A stretch of 64,000 bases of DNA from Ruegeria arenilitoris (lineage in GTDB: Bacteria; Pseudomonadota; Alphaproteobacteria; Rhodobacterales; Rhodobacteraceae): the NCBI RefSeq assembly GCF_013030265.1, contig NZ_WPZQ01000004.1:186001-250000 (forward strand), given 5' to 3'. The notes below the pieces were generated by a model. That model ran no database searches and was not told the DNA's origin. It saw only the letters and a program-made list of their open reading frames with translations. The position numbers and the translations under genes are program-made. This document shows, in pieces, positions 17,434-26,990 of this stretch. Position 1 is the stretch's first letter. Every line of letters starts with the position of its first letter.

Positions 17434-19218
17434 TCAATGGTCCTGAGCTGCGCCCGCGCCACGGGGAATGCGGATGCTTTCGACCATATCTTTGATCTCC
17501 TGTGGGGTCTCCTTGGTCATGCCGGAAACTACATAGGCGACGCCGAAGTTGACCATTGCACCGATCGCGCCGAACGAGGTCGATTTGATCGGACCCAGCA
17601 GCGGGTCAGCATCGGTGAACGAGTTGGTGCCCGGAATGAACAGCCAGCCCTTGTGCAGGAAGATATAGACCAGTGTGACGGTCAGACCGGCCAGCATACC
17701 CGCAACCGCGCCGGTGTTGTTGATGCGGGTCGAGAAGATCCCCATCATCAGCGCCGGGAAGATCGAGGCCGCCGCCAGACCGAAGGCAAGTGCAACCGTC
17801 TGCGCCGCAAAGCCCGGTGGGTTCAGACCCAGGTAGGTTGCGACAACGATTGCCACGGCCATTGCGATCCGCGCCGACAAAAGCTCGCTTTTTTCCGAGA
17901 TTTGCGGATTGATCGCGCCCTTGATCAGGTCGTGGGACACAGCCGACGAGATCGCCAGCAACAGACCCGCAGCGGTCGACAGAGCAGCCGCAAGACCACC
18001 GGCAGCGACCAGACCGATCACCCAACCCGGCAGGTTGGCAATTTCGGGGTTGGCCAGAACCAGGATGTCGCGGTTGAACTTGGTCAGCTCGTTCCCGACC
18101 CAGCCTTTTTCTTCGGCAAGCGCCTGCATGTCGGCATTTTTGTCGTTGTAGTACTGGATCTTGCCGTCGCCGTTCTTGTCTTCCCAGTCCAGCAGACCGG
18201 TTTTCTTCCACGTGGCCATCCAGTCATAACGCGCGTCATTGTCGATCTGTTCGACCTTCACAGCACCGCCATCAATGCCACCATTGGGCCACATCATGTC
18301 GGTGATGTTCAGACGAGCCATTGCGCCAACCGCAGGTGCGGTCAGGTACAGCAGCGCGATGAAGACCAGCGCCCAGCCAGCGGACCAACGTGCGTCAGAT
18401 ACTTTCGGTACGGTGAAGAAGCGCATGATTACGTGCGGCAGACCGGCGGTACCGATCATCAGCGACAGCGTAAACAGCACCATGTTCAGCGTATTCGAGT
18501 GGTGGGCAGTATAGTCGTTGAAGCCCAGCTCGGTCACAATGGCGTCCAGTTTGGTCAGCAGTGGCTCACCGCCGGCAGTATCACCAAACAGCCCCAGAGC
18601 GGGGATCGGATTACCTGTCAGCTGCAACGAGATGAAAATGGCCGGGATAGTATAGGCGGTGATCAGTACGCAGTACTGAGCGACCTGAGTATAGGTCACG
18701 CCCTTCATCCCGCCAAACACCGCGTAGGCAAACACAACGCCTGCACCAATCAACAACCCTGTGGTGTTTGACACTTCGAGGAAGCGGCCAAAGGCCACGC
18801 CAACGCCGGTCATCTGGCCGATCACGTAGGTCACGGAAGCTACGATCAGGCAGATTACCGCAACGATGCGCGCGGTCTGACTGTAAAAACGGTCGCCAAT
18901 GAACTCTGATACCGTGAATTTGCCAAACTTACGCAGGTAAGGAGCAAGTAGCAGTGCCAGCAGAACGTAGCCACCGGTCCAGCCCATCAGGAACGAGCTG
19001 TTGTCATAACCGGTAAAGGCGATGAGGCCAGCCATCGAGATGAACGAAGCCGCAGACATCCAGTCCGCCGCTGTCGCCATACCGTTGGTGACCGGATGAA
19101 CGCCGCGCCCGGCGGCGTAGAATTCCGATGTGGAACCCGCGCGGGCCCAGATCGCGATGCCGATGTATAGCGCAAAGGACGCGCCCACAAACAGCAGGTT
19201 GATTGTAAACTGGTCCAT
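17434..19218 (-). CDS. Sodium:solute symporter (acetate/monocarboxylate type)
   Basis: 594 residues from ATG at 19216-19218, chosen because the membrane protein starts there (MDQFTINLLFVGASFALY) and GAGGAG lies upstream across the end of the DUF4212 gene. About 13 hydrophobic helices are visible, with SSS-family segments FYAAGRGVHPVTNGMA, GYVLLALLLAPYLRKFG and LSTAAGLLLAISSAVSHD. A hydrophilic loop near residues ~330-380 contains DKNGDGKIQYYN, which looks like an EF-hand calcium loop. Its DUF4212 partner and nearby acsA support uptake of acetate or a related short carboxylate for activation to acyl-CoA. It resembles ActP in organisation, but the substrate is not proven. Confidence 0.88.
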   Translation of the reverse strand: MDQFTINLLFVGASFALYIGIAIWARAGSTSEFYAAGRGVHPVTNGMATAADWMSAASFISMAGLIAFTGYDNSSFLMGWTGGYVLLALLLAPYLRKFGKFTVSEFIGDRFYSQTARIVAVICLIVASVTYVIGQMTGVGVAFGRFLEVSNTTGLLIGAGVVFAYAVFGGMKGVTYTQVAQYCVLITAYTIPAIFISLQLTGNPIPALGLFGDTAGGEPLLTKLDAIVTELGFNDYTAHHSNTLNMVLFTLSLMIGTAGLPHVIMRFFTVPKVSDARWSAGWALVFIALLYLTAPAVGAMARLNITDMMWPNGGIDGGAVKVEQIDNDARYDWMATWKKTGLLDWEDKNGDGKIQYYNDKNADMQALAEEKGWVGNELTKFNRDILVLANPEIANLPGWVIGLVAAGGLAAALSTAAGLLLAISSAVSHDLIKGAINPQISEKSELLSARIAMAVAIVVATYLGLNPPGFAAQTVALAFGLAAASIFPALMMGIFSTRINNTGAVAGMLAGLTVTLVYIFLHKGWLFIPGTNSFTDADPLLGPIKSTSFGAIGAMVNFGVAYVVSGMTKETPQEIKDMVESIRIPRGAGAAQDH

Positions 19219-19223
19219 TCCGC

Positions 19224-19508
19224 TTACTCCTCGTCCACGCCGTATTCTGCGTCCAGCTTGTTCATGCGCCAGGCGTAGTTGAAGATCAGCACTAGGAAGA
19301 CCAAAATCGATCCCTGCTGGGCGAACCAAAAGCCCAGATCGGTGCCGCCTACGGGGATACCTGACAGCAGCGGACGCAGCAGGATGCCGAATCCAAATGA
19401 CACCAGCGCCCAGATGATCAGGCTGATGACGATAAGGCGCAGGTTGGCCTGCCAATAGCCCTTATCGGACTCGGCAGTCTGCGCGGAGTTTGTTGATTGA
19501 TCCGCCAT
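19224..19508 (-). CDS. DUF4212 small membrane partner of SSS symporter
   Basis: 94 residues from ATG at 19506-19508 with AAGGAGGA upstream; the longer frame upstream has no ribosome site. It has two transmembrane helices (about residues 25-45 and 60-80), with the family motifs YWQANLRLIVISLIIWALVSF and FWFAQQGSILVFLVLIFNYAWRMNKLD. This is the counterpart of E. coli YjcH next to ActP. It ends 5 bp before the symporter start, so translation is likely coupled, and it is presumed to be a subunit or assembly partner of the symporter. Confidence 0.9.
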   Translation of the reverse strand: MADQSTNSAQTAESDKGYWQANLRLIVISLIIWALVSFGFGILLRPLLSGIPVGGTDLGFWFAQQGSILVFLVLIFNYAWRMNKLDAEYGVDEE

Positions 19509-19692
19509 TGCGGGTTCCTCCTTGCTTCCTCCTTGGGCGACCCTTTGTCCATTTCCTCCAGCGCGCAGGGCCGCTTTTCGATATGCCGAATGCCCGGGTG
19601 GCATCAGGCAAGACTTCTCTGGTCCGCCAAGGCGGTTCCTTTGAAGTTTTCCTTTAGGAATTCGGCCCTTATTCAGGGCGGGCCGACTTCCC

Positions 19693-20376
19693 TTAGTTCA
19701 TCGCGTCGTTGACGATCCTTTCCAGATTGCCTGCGATGTCGTTGATATTGCCCATGGCGTTCAGGCCTTTCAGAACCCCATGATCTTGGTAGTAAGTAAT
19801 CAGCGGCGCGGTCTGCGCGTGATAGGCCGCCAGACGCGATGCAACTGTCTCAGCGTTGTCATCGGCTCGGCGCTTGAACTCGGTGCTGCCGCACTTGTCA
19901 CATTCACCTTCGACAGTCGGGACTTTGAACGTGTCGTGATAGCCTTCACCGCATCCGGCGCAGGTGTAACGGCCCGAGATACGGACCACCATTTCAGCGT
20001 CTTCAACTTCAAGGCTGATAGCTGCGTTGATCTTCTGGCCTGTTTCCGCCAGCAGCCCATCCAGTGCCTCGGCCTGAACCGTGGTGCGCGGGAAACCGTC
20101 CAGAATGACGCCCTTGGCACAGTCCGGTTCAGCCAGTCGATCCCGCAGAATAGCGATGACGATCTCGTCACTGACCAGATCACCGGCCTCCATTACCGCC
20201 TTCGCGGCTTTGCCAGCCTCTGTCCCGGCCGCAACAGCGGCGCGCAGCAGGTCCCCGGTGCTGAGTTGCACCAGACCGAACTTGTCTTCAAGCATCCGCG
20301 CCTGTGTACCCTTCCCGGCGCCCGGAGGGCCGAGAAGGATCAGAACAGCGGGTGTGGTGATCGTGGCAGCGTCCAT
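19693..20376 (-). CDS. adk: Adenylate kinase
   Basis: 227 residues from ATG at 20374-20376 (GAGGA upstream). It catalyses ATP + AMP to 2 ADP. The P-loop GPPGAGKGTQA, TGDLLRAAVAAGTE, DGFPRTTVQAEAL and RADDNAETVASRL are all present. The LID carries a four-cysteine zinc site (CAGC near residue 138 and CDKC about 26 residues later). It follows acsA by 7 bp. This makes sense, as acetyl-CoA synthetase produces AMP that adenylate kinase recycles. Alphaproteobacteria often have another adk in the ribosomal protein region, so this may be a second, acetate-linked copy; that cannot be settled here. Confidence 0.93.
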   Translation of the reverse strand: MDAATITTPAVLILLGPPGAGKGTQARMLEDKFGLVQLSTGDLLRAAVAAGTEAGKAAKAVMEAGDLVSDEIVIAILRDRLAEPDCAKGVILDGFPRTTVQAEALDGLLAETGQKINAAISLEVEDAEMVVRISGRYTCAGCGEGYHDTFKVPTVEGECDKCGSTEFKRRADDNAETVASRLAAYHAQTAPLITYYQDHGVLKGLNAMGNINDIAGNLERIVNDAMN

Positions 20377-20383
20377 CACATCC

Positions 20384-22348
20384 TCACTTGTTCGCACGGT
20401 TTTCAATCAGATCTTCGACTACCGAGGGATCGGCCAAGGTCGAGGTGTCACCCAACGAGCCAAAGTCGTTCTCGGCGATCTTGCGCAGGATGCGGCGCAT
20501 GATCTTGCCCGAGCGGGTCTTGGGCAAGCCAGGGGCCCACTGGATCACGTCAGGCGAGGCAATCGGGCCGATCTCGGTCCGGACCCAGGTGCGCAGTTCT
20601 TTCAACAGCTCATCCGAAGGTTCACGGTCGTTCATCAAAGTGACGTAGCAGTAGATACCTTGTCCCTTGATTTCATGTGGGTAACCAACCACAGCGGCCT
20701 CGGCCACAGCGGCATGTGCGACCAGAGCGCTTTCGACCTCGGCAGTGCCCATACGGTGACCTGAGACGTTGATCACGTCGTCAACACGGCCGGTGATCCA
20801 GTAATCACCATCCTCGTCACGGCGGCAGCCGTCACCGGTGAAATAGTAGCCTTTGTAGTCTGAGAAATATGTCTTCTCGAACCGCTCGTGATCTCCCCAG
20901 ACGGTGCGCATCTGGCCGGGCCAGCTGTCTTTGATACACAAAACACCTTCGACGCCATTGCCGTTGATCTCGACGCCGGACTGAGGGTCCAGAACTACCG
21001 GGACAATGCCAAAGAAAGGTTTCATTGCCGAGCCGGGCTTCATCGCGTGGGCACCGGGCAGGGGGGTCATCAGGTGACCGCCAGTTTCCGTTTGCCACCA
21101 TGTGTCAACGATCGGGCAACGTCCACCGCCAACCACTTCGTTATACCAGTTCCACGCCTCTGGATTGATCGGCTCGCCGACTGTGCCCAACGTGCGCAGG
21201 TCGCTCAGGTCGCACTTCTCGACCCACTCGTTGCCTTGTCCCATAAGAGCGCGCAACGCAGTTGGAGCGGTATAGAACTGGTTCACCTTGTGCTTTTCGC
21301 AAACTTGCCAGAAGCGCGAGGCGTCCGGATAGGTGGGTACACCTTCGAACATCAGTGTGGTCGCACCGTTGGCCAGCGGGCCATAGACGATATAGCTGTG
21401 GCCCGTGACCCAGCCAACATCCGCGGTACACCAATAGATGTCACCTTCATGGTAATCGAACGTGATCTCATGCGTCATCGCCGCATAGACCAGATATCCG
21501 CCGGTCGTGTGGACGACACCTTTGGGCTGACCGGTCGAGCCTGAGGTGTAAAGGATGAACAGCGGGTCTTCGGCGCTCATCTCGGCCGGCGCGCAATAGT
21601 CATCCGCCTCAAGCGCCATTTCGTTGTAGTCATAATCGCGACCGTCGATCCAGGTGGTCTGGCCACCGGTGCGTTTTACAACCAGACATTTGACGGTGTC
21701 CTTGCAGTGCAGCAGCGCTGCATCTGCATTGGATTTCAGCGGGGTTTTACGACCACCACGAGGGGCTTCGTCTGCGGTGATGACAACCTTGGCGTCACAG
21801 CCATTGATCCGGGCAGCCAGAGCGTCGGGGGAAAATCCAGCAAAAACAATCGAATGGATTGCGCCGATCCGGGCGCATGCCAGCATGGCATAGGCCGCCT
21901 CGGGGATCATCGGCAGATAGATAACGACCCGGTCGCCTTTGCGTACACCCATCGATTCCAGAATGTTGGCCATCCGGCAGGTGCGACGGTGCAGCTCGGC
22001 ATATGTGATGTGCTGCGCTTCGTCATTTGGATCATCCGGCTCCCAGATGATTGCTGTCTGATCACCGCGGGTTTTCAGATGTCGATCCAGGCAGTTGGCG
22101 GAAACGTTCAGCGTCCCGTCCGCATACCAGTTGATTCCAACAGAGCCGAAGTCATAGCTGACATCCTTGACCTGCGTGTAGGGCTTGATCCAGTCCACCC
22201 GCTTGCCCTGCTCATCCCAGAACGCCACAGGGTCGTTGATGGAGGCCGCATACATCTCGTTGTATTTTTCAGCGTTGACATGCGCGCGGGCTACAGTGTC
22301 GGCGGACGGCGGAAAGGTCGTGGCATCTGCCTGGGCAGCGGTTGTCAT
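20384..22348 (-). CDS. acsA: Acetyl-CoA synthetase (AMP-forming)
   Basis: 654 residues, normal for Acs. It activates acetate with ATP and CoA to acetyl-CoA, AMP and PPi in the cytoplasm. Motifs are [18 protein letters not shown] (P-loop-like A3), TWWQTETGG (A5), [20 protein letters not shown] (A7-A8) and the C-terminal [11 protein letters not shown], whose lysine is the catalytic residue and usual acetylation site. It is the first gene of a minus-strand group with adk, DUF4212 and symporter, which fits uptake and activation of acetate. Confidence 0.95.
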   Translation of the reverse strand: MTTAAQADATTFPPSADTVARAHVNAEKYNEMYAASINDPVAFWDEQGKRVDWIKPYTQVKDVSYDFGSVGINWYADGTLNVSANCLDRHLKTRGDQTAIIWEPDDPNDEAQHITYAELHRRTCRMANILESMGVRKGDRVVIYLPMIPEAAYAMLACARIGAIHSIVFAGFSPDALAARINGCDAKVVITADEAPRGGRKTPLKSNADAALLHCKDTVKCLVVKRTGGQTTWIDGRDYDYNEMALEADDYCAPAEMSAEDPLFILYTSGSTGQPKGVVHTTGGYLVYAAMTHEITFDYHEGDIYWCTADVGWVTGHSYIVYGPLANGATTLMFEGVPTYPDASRFWQVCEKHKVNQFYTAPTALRALMGQGNEWVEKCDLSDLRTLGTVGEPINPEAWNWYNEVVGGGRCPIVDTWWQTETGGHLMTPLPGAHAMKPGSAMKPFFGIVPVVLDPQSGVEINGNGVEGVLCIKDSWPGQMRTVWGDHERFEKTYFSDYKGYYFTGDGCRRDEDGDYWITGRVDDVINVSGHRMGTAEVESALVAHAAVAEAAVVGYPHEIKGQGIYCYVTLMNDREPSDELLKELRTWVRTEIGPIASPDVIQWAPGLPKTRSGKIMRRILRKIAENDFGSLGDTSTLADPSVVEDLIENRANK

Positions 22349-22777
22349 TCTGAGGCTCCTCCCTCTGGACTATATTGAACTGGGCCGATTTTGCCTGCTG
22401 AACCGGCAATGTCGACCCATATCCTCCCTGGTGGCAATAATACGGAGAGCTGAAAACAATGAAATAAATTACAGATATCTCAGGATTAGTTTGTAAATTA
22501 GTTTCATCAAACCTTGAAAATCTGTAAATATAATTTCGTATGATTTGTGGAAATACAATGAAAATAATGACTTGGCTGTAACGGATTTCTAAGGTTGCAA
22601 TCGGCCTCTCGATATTCAGTAAAAGTCATTCTGGACTCATCTTTTGGTTGTTAGCGTATGACGGTTCCGTTCACCCTTGATCAGGAATGTCACCCGGGGG
22701 TTGGCACATACCGATGTTGGCGCTAGCTTTGGGCCTAAGCGCCCCGGCAAGGGGGTGCAGCAATGGGAGAAATCACT
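22349..22777. promoter_or_regulatory. Divergent intergenic region acsA / dctP
   Basis: 429 bp without a credible gene. It is clearly more AT-rich than its surroundings (especially 22440-22600), as expected for divergent promoters of acsA (minus) and dctP (plus). A TTGCC-N9-GGCAA inverted repeat lies at 22391-22409, about 45 bp upstream of acsA, and could be an operator for acetate control. No terminator or RNA gene is recognised. Confidence 0.5.
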
Positions 22778-23794
22778 ATGAAAAAGATGTTGAGCGGCGC
22801 TGCTGTTGCCGCTTTGGGTGTTGCGTTCGCGTCAGAAGCCGTCGCAACAGAATGGAACGCCTCAGTCTGGGGTAAGCGCCGCGCATTCACCGAACATGTT
22901 GAAAAGCTTGCAGAACTGGTGAGTGAAAAGACCGGCGGCGATTTCACGATCAACGTCAGCTATGGCGGCCTCTCAAAGCCGAAAGAGAATCTGGACGGCA
23001 TTGAAATCGGTGCGTTTGAGATGGCTCAGTTCTGTGCTGGATATCACCGCGACAAGAACCGTGCCATTACTGTGCTTGAGCTTCCGTTCCTGGGTGTAAA
23101 CACGCTGGACGAAGAAGTGGCTGTCAGCCACGCAGTATATGATCATCCGGCTGTAAAGGATGAGATGGCGCAGTGGAACGCGCGCATCATCATGACCTCG
23201 CCGATGCCGCAGTACAATCTGGTCGGAACCGGTGATCCAAGGGATGAACTGGCAGAGTTCGATGGTATGCGTGTCCGCGCAACCGGTGGACTGGGTCAGG
23301 CGTTCGAAGCAGTAGGGGGTGTGCCGACATCCGTACCTGCAACCGAAGCCTACAACGCAATGGAATCCGGTGTTGTTGACACCGTGGCGTTTGCACAGCA
23401 CGCACATTTGTCGTTCGGAACCATCAACGAAGCAGATTGGTGGACCGCCAACCTGAACCCCGGAACGGTGAACTGCCCGGTGGTTGTGAATATCGAAGCA
23501 TACGAAGCGCTGTCGCCGGAACATCGTGAAGCGCTGGACAGCTCGATTGACGAAGCCATCGACCATTATCTGGCAAACTATGGCTCGTTGCTCGAGAAAT
23601 GGGACGGTGTGCTTGATGAAAAAGGCGTTCAGAAAGTCATGATCGACGACGCTGTAATTGCCGATTTCCGCGCCAAGGCAGCAGACCCGATCCGCGAACA
23701 ATGGATTGCCGACATGTCCGCTCAGGGCCTGCCTGCGCAGGATCTCTATGATCTGGTACAGACGACGTTGCAGCAGCAACGCAGCGGTAACTGA
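22778..23794 (+). CDS. TRAP transporter solute-binding protein, DctP family
   Basis: 338 residues from ATG at 22778 (GGGAG about 9 nt upstream). A Sec signal peptide covers residues 1-24 (MKKMLSGAAVAALGVAFASEAVA). The mature part has the DctP fold, with the RVRATGGLGQAF segment containing the arginine that normally salt-bridges the substrate carboxylate, and AYNAMESGVVDTVAF. It should bind an organic acid in the periplasm and deliver it to the DctQM membrane proteins encoded just downstream. The substrate cannot be read from the sequence. Confidence 0.92.
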   Translation: MKKMLSGAAVAALGVAFASEAVATEWNASVWGKRRAFTEHVEKLAELVSEKTGGDFTINVSYGGLSKPKENLDGIEIGAFEMAQFCAGYHRDKNRAITVLELPFLGVNTLDEEVAVSHAVYDHPAVKDEMAQWNARIIMTSPMPQYNLVGTGDPRDELAEFDGMRVRATGGLGQAFEAVGGVPTSVPATEAYNAMESGVVDTVAFAQHAHLSFGTINEADWWTANLNPGTVNCPVVVNIEAYEALSPEHREALDSSIDEAIDHYLANYGSLLEKWDGVLDEKGVQKVMIDDAVIADFRAKAADPIREQWIADMSAQGLPAQDLYDLVQTTLQQQRSGN

Positions 23795-23804
23795 TCGACA
23801 AAAC

Positions 23805-23826
23805 CCGGGCGCCAGAAGGCGCCCGG
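23805..23826 (+). promoter_or_regulatory. Intercistronic hairpin between dctP and dctQ
   Basis: CCGGGCGCC-AGAA-GGCGCCCGG, a perfect 9-bp GC-rich stem with a 4-nt loop, located 11 bp after the dctP stop. No T-run follows on the plus strand, so it is unlikely to be a complete terminator. Such hairpins after a binding-protein gene typically protect the upstream mRNA or give partial termination, keeping the binding protein in excess over the membrane subunits. Confidence 0.65.
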
Positions 23827-23853
23827 TCACTTTCAGAAACAGGGGATTACCGG

Positions 23854-24483
23854 ATGGCAGGACAGGCCACGGTATTGGAAGACGGCAGTCTGCTCAGCCG
23901 TCTTGATCGTCGTTTGCTTGGGATTGAGAAGTTTCTTGCCCTTATCAGCGGCCTGGCGGTGTTTGGATTGATGCTGCTGGCCGTGATTTCCGTCAGCGGG
24001 CGCAACGCAGTCAATGTGCCCTTGCCGGGTTACGTGGACTGGATCGAGCAGATGATGCCGCTGATTGCATTTCTCGGCATATCTTATGTTCAACGAGACG
24101 GCGGGCATATTCGCATGGATATCGTAATCTCTCGGCTGCATGGCCGTGCGCTGTGGTTGTTCGAACTGTTGTCAGTTGTGCTGATCCTTGTTCTCATGCT
24201 GGCGCTGGTCTGGGGCAGTTGGGCGCATTTTGACCGGTCTTTTGACTTTGGTGCCCCAATGTGGAGCCGCGACAGCTCGATCGATATCGGCATCCCGATC
24301 TGGCCTGCCAAACTATTGGCACCCGTAGCATTTTCGGTGCTGTGTGTTCGCTTGGTTTTGCAAGTGTGGGGATATGGGCGTGCTTTCCTGCTGGGGTTGG
24401 AAACTCCGGTTGCGGTGCCGTTGATACAAGACGCGGCGGCGCAGGCAGCTGCCGAAGCCGAGCAGTTTGAAGGGCAGGACTAA
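23854..24483 (+). CDS. TRAP transporter small membrane subunit, DctQ family
   Basis: 209 residues with four transmembrane helices. Family features are the N-terminal hydrophobic helix (LALISGLAVFGLMLLAVISVSGRNAV), DWIEQMMPLIAFLGISYVQRDGGHIRMDIV and a C-terminal helical pair. The small subunit bridges the binding protein and the large DctM permease. It starts 59 bp after dctP and ends 3 bp before dctM. The ~30 acidic C-terminal residues are cytoplasmic by prediction. Confidence 0.9.
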   Translation: MAGQATVLEDGSLLSRLDRRLLGIEKFLALISGLAVFGLMLLAVISVSGRNAVNVPLPGYVDWIEQMMPLIAFLGISYVQRDGGHIRMDIVISRLHGRALWLFELLSVVLILVLMLALVWGSWAHFDRSFDFGAPMWSRDSSIDIGIPIWPAKLLAPVAFSVLCVRLVLQVWGYGRAFLLGLETPVAVPLIQDAAAQAAAEAEQFEGQD

Positions 24484-24486
24484 CAC

Positions 24487-25890
24487 ATGGACACGATCGA
24501 AATTGGCCTGTGGGTTACAGGCGGCTTGTTGGTTCTTGTCGTCACCGGAATGCGCGTTGCCTTTGCTGCTGGGCTGGCTGGGCTCGTCGGGCTTGTCTGG
24601 ATTTTCTGGGCCAAGTTTGGTTATGATCCGGACCGTTTCGGAAAGGCGCTTACCGTTGCCGTAAAGACAGCGGGGCAGGTGCCGCATTCCAAGGTGGCAT
24701 CACATACGCTCAGCCTGATCCCGACATTCATCCTGATCGGATACCTCGCTTATTACGCAGGGCTGACCCGGGCTTTGTTCGAGGCGGCCAAGCGCTGGAT
24801 TGCCTGGGTCCCGGGGGGGCTTGCGGTTTCGACAGTATTTGCGACGGCAGGTTTTGCAGCCGTGTCTGGCGCATCTGTTGCTACGTCGGCGGTGTTCGCC
24901 CGTATCGCAATCCCTGAAATGCTGGATGTCGGTTACAACAAACGCTTTGCGGCTGGCGTGGTGGCTGCCGGGGGTACGTTGGCGTCGCTCATACCGCCGT
25001 CGGCAATCCTTGTGATCTATGCGATCATTGTTGAACAGAACGTAGGTATGCTGTTGCTTGCAGGGTTTATTCCCGGCGCATTCTCGGCGCTGATCTATGG
25101 GTTGCTGATCGTTGGCATCGCAGTGGTCTTTAAATCCGTGGGTCCGCCAGTCAGAGGGTTCACTTGGAAACAGCGTTTCTCGTCATTACCAGGTGCGTTG
25201 CCGATCGTTGCCGTGGTTCTGATCATCATCTGCTTTGTCTATAACCCGTTCGGTGAAGACGCATGGGGTACACCAACGGAAGGTGGAGCCATCGGAGCCT
25301 TTATCGTATTCTGTTTCGCGCTGTTTCACGGCATGCGTTGGGCCGAGTTCAAATCAGCGCTGCTAGAGACCGCAAAGCTGACGGCGATGATCTTTGCCAT
25401 CATCTGGGGCGTTCTGATCTATGTTCGGTTTCTGGGGTTTGCGGACCTGCCGGGGGCATTCTCGGATTGGATAACCTCGCTCGAAATGTCACCGATGCTG
25501 ATCCTGATCTGCATCCTGCTGGCTTATGCGGTGCTGGGTATGTTCATGGATGCCATCGGTATGCTGCTGCTGACGCTGCCTGTGGTGTATCCGGCTGTGA
25601 TGGCTCTGAACGGTGGTGAAGCTGTGAGTGCTGCAGAAAGTACCTTTGGTATGTCTGGCCCCATGTGTGCGATCTGGTTCGGCATTTTGGTGGTCAAAAT
25701 GGCAGAGTTCTGTCTGATCACGCCGCCCATTGGCCTGAACTGTTTTGTGGTTGCAGGTGTACGTCCGGATCTGAGTGTTCAGGATGTCTTCAAGGGTGTC
25801 ACACCGTTCTTTGTGGCTGACGCAGTTACCATTGCGCTGCTGGTCGCATTCCCGGGTATCGTTTTGTACTTGCCATCCCTTGCAGGGTAA
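24487..25890 (+). CDS. TRAP transporter large permease subunit, DctM family
   Basis: 467 residues, highly hydrophobic, with a dozen or so helices. It is the Na+-driven transport channel of the TRAP system. Recognisable segments are TLASLIPPSAILVIYAIIVEQNVGMLLLAGFIPG and the C-terminal MFMDAIGMLLLTLPVVYPAVMAL and CLITPPIGLNCFVVAGV. It directly follows dctQ (3 bp), completing the DctPQM set. It ends at a bidirectional-looking hairpin shared with the convergent ocd gene. Confidence 0.92.
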   Translation: MDTIEIGLWVTGGLLVLVVTGMRVAFAAGLAGLVGLVWIFWAKFGYDPDRFGKALTVAVKTAGQVPHSKVASHTLSLIPTFILIGYLAYYAGLTRALFEAAKRWIAWVPGGLAVSTVFATAGFAAVSGASVATSAVFARIAIPEMLDVGYNKRFAAGVVAAGGTLASLIPPSAILVIYAIIVEQNVGMLLLAGFIPGAFSALIYGLLIVGIAVVFKSVGPPVRGFTWKQRFSSLPGALPIVAVVLIIICFVYNPFGEDAWGTPTEGGAIGAFIVFCFALFHGMRWAEFKSALLETAKLTAMIFAIIWGVLIYVRFLGFADLPGAFSDWITSLEMSPMLILICILLAYAVLGMFMDAIGMLLLTLPVVYPAVMALNGGEAVSAAESTFGMSGPMCAIWFGILVVKMAEFCLITPPIGLNCFVVAGVRPDLSVQDVFKGVTPFFVADAVTIALLVAFPGIVLYLPSLAG

Positions 25891-25917
25891 AAAAAAGCCC
25901 CGGCCAATGGCCGGGGC
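25889..25917 (-). terminator. Rho-independent terminator between dctM and ocd
   Basis: A 9-bp perfect stem (GCCCCGGCC-AAT-GGCCGGGGC, 25897-25917) is followed on the minus strand by eight T (positions 25896-25889). It is a classic terminator for the minus-strand ocd operon and probably also stops the plus-strand dctPQM message, though without a T-run in that direction. Confidence 0.92.
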
Positions 25918-25940
25918 GAGTTGCCTGAATGTGCAGGTTC

Positions 25941-26984
25941 TTATTTTGCCCGCATCAACATTCCATACAGATCACGCGGATCGTCGGGGTCTGCGAGCAT
26001 ATCCAAAGGCTCAAAGAATTCAGTGCCTTCAATGGCAGTTTTGATATAGCGCAGAGCCGAAAAATCTTCGATCGCGAAGCCTACACTGTCGAACAATGTG
26101 ATCTGCCGATCATCGGTTCGCCCTTTGGCTTGACCCGTCATCACTTGCCACATTTCAGTCACCGGGTGATCGTCATCAAGTGCCTGAATTTCACCCTCAA
26201 TCCGTGTTTGTTCAGGATATTCCACAAAAATTTCGGATCGCAGCAGAATGTCGCTGTGCAGCTCGGTCTTGCCCGGGCAGTCGCCACCAATGGCATTGAT
26301 GTGGACGCCGGGTCCGACCATGTTGTCCGTGAGGATCGTGGCATATTTCTTGTCAGCGGTGCAGGTGGTGATGATCTGGGCGCCTTCGATTGCCTCTTCA
26401 GCCGTTTTACACGGGACAACCGTGAGCCCTTTGCCTTGCAAGTTGGCCGCGCATTTGGCCGTGGCGTTGGCGTCGATGTCATACAGTCGAACCGTATCGA
26501 TTCCGCACATCGCCTTGAATGCGAGGCACTGGAACTCTGACTGAGCCCCATTGCCGATCATCGCCATCGTGGTCGCACCCTTCGGCGCGAGATAGCTGCC
26601 CACAAGTGCCGATGTCGCCGCCGTCCGCAAAGCAGTCAGGATGGTCATTTCGGTCAGCAGCGTGGGGTAGCCGGTGTAGACATCCGCCAGAAGTCCAAAC
26701 GCTGTGACGGTTTGCAGCCCTTCCGAGGTGTTCTTGGGGTGGCCGTTGACGTATTTGAACCCGTAGGCCTCGCCATCCGAGGTGGGCATCAGCTCGATCA
26801 CGCCATGGGGTGAATGCGCCGGGATGCGGGGCGTTTTGTCAAAGCTCTCCCAACGTTTGAAATCGGATTCGATCTGAGCCGCAATTTCGGTGATCACCCG
26901 CTCGACACCGATGTGGTGCACAAGTTGCATCATGTTGTCGACGGAAACGAAGGGCACAAGGGCCTTGTCTGATGGTTGCATCAT
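25941..26984 (-). CDS. Ornithine cyclodeaminase
   Basis: 347 residues of the ornithine cyclodeaminase/mu-crystallin family. It converts L-ornithine to L-proline and ammonia using bound NAD. Visible motifs are the Rossmann NGAQSEFQCLAF, the active-site region EMTILTALRTAATSALVGSYLAPKGA (substrate-binding Lys/Arg) and IGGDCPGKTEL with its catalytic aspartate. It is the third gene of the arginase-ctlX-ocd operon, ending 6 bp before ctlX starts, and is where arginine and citrulline catabolism meet at ornithine. Confidence 0.92.
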   Translation of the reverse strand: MMQPSDKALVPFVSVDNMMQLVHHIGVERVITEIAAQIESDFKRWESFDKTPRIPAHSPHGVIELMPTSDGEAYGFKYVNGHPKNTSEGLQTVTAFGLLADVYTGYPTLLTEMTILTALRTAATSALVGSYLAPKGATTMAMIGNGAQSEFQCLAFKAMCGIDTVRLYDIDANATAKCAANLQGKGLTVVPCKTAEEAIEGAQIITTCTADKKYATILTDNMVGPGVHINAIGGDCPGKTELHSDILLRSEIFVEYPEQTRIEGEIQALDDDHPVTEMWQVMTGQAKGRTDDRQITLFDSVGFAIEDFSALRYIKTAIEGTEFFEPLDMLADPDDPRDLYGMLMRAK

Positions 26985-26990
26985 GCACTC

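Noticed and set aside
17437-18771. Long plus-strand open frame opposite the symporter gene (about 440 codons)
   Set aside because: Antisense shadow of a membrane protein gene: His/Asp/Gln-rich, no family resemblance, no ribosome site.
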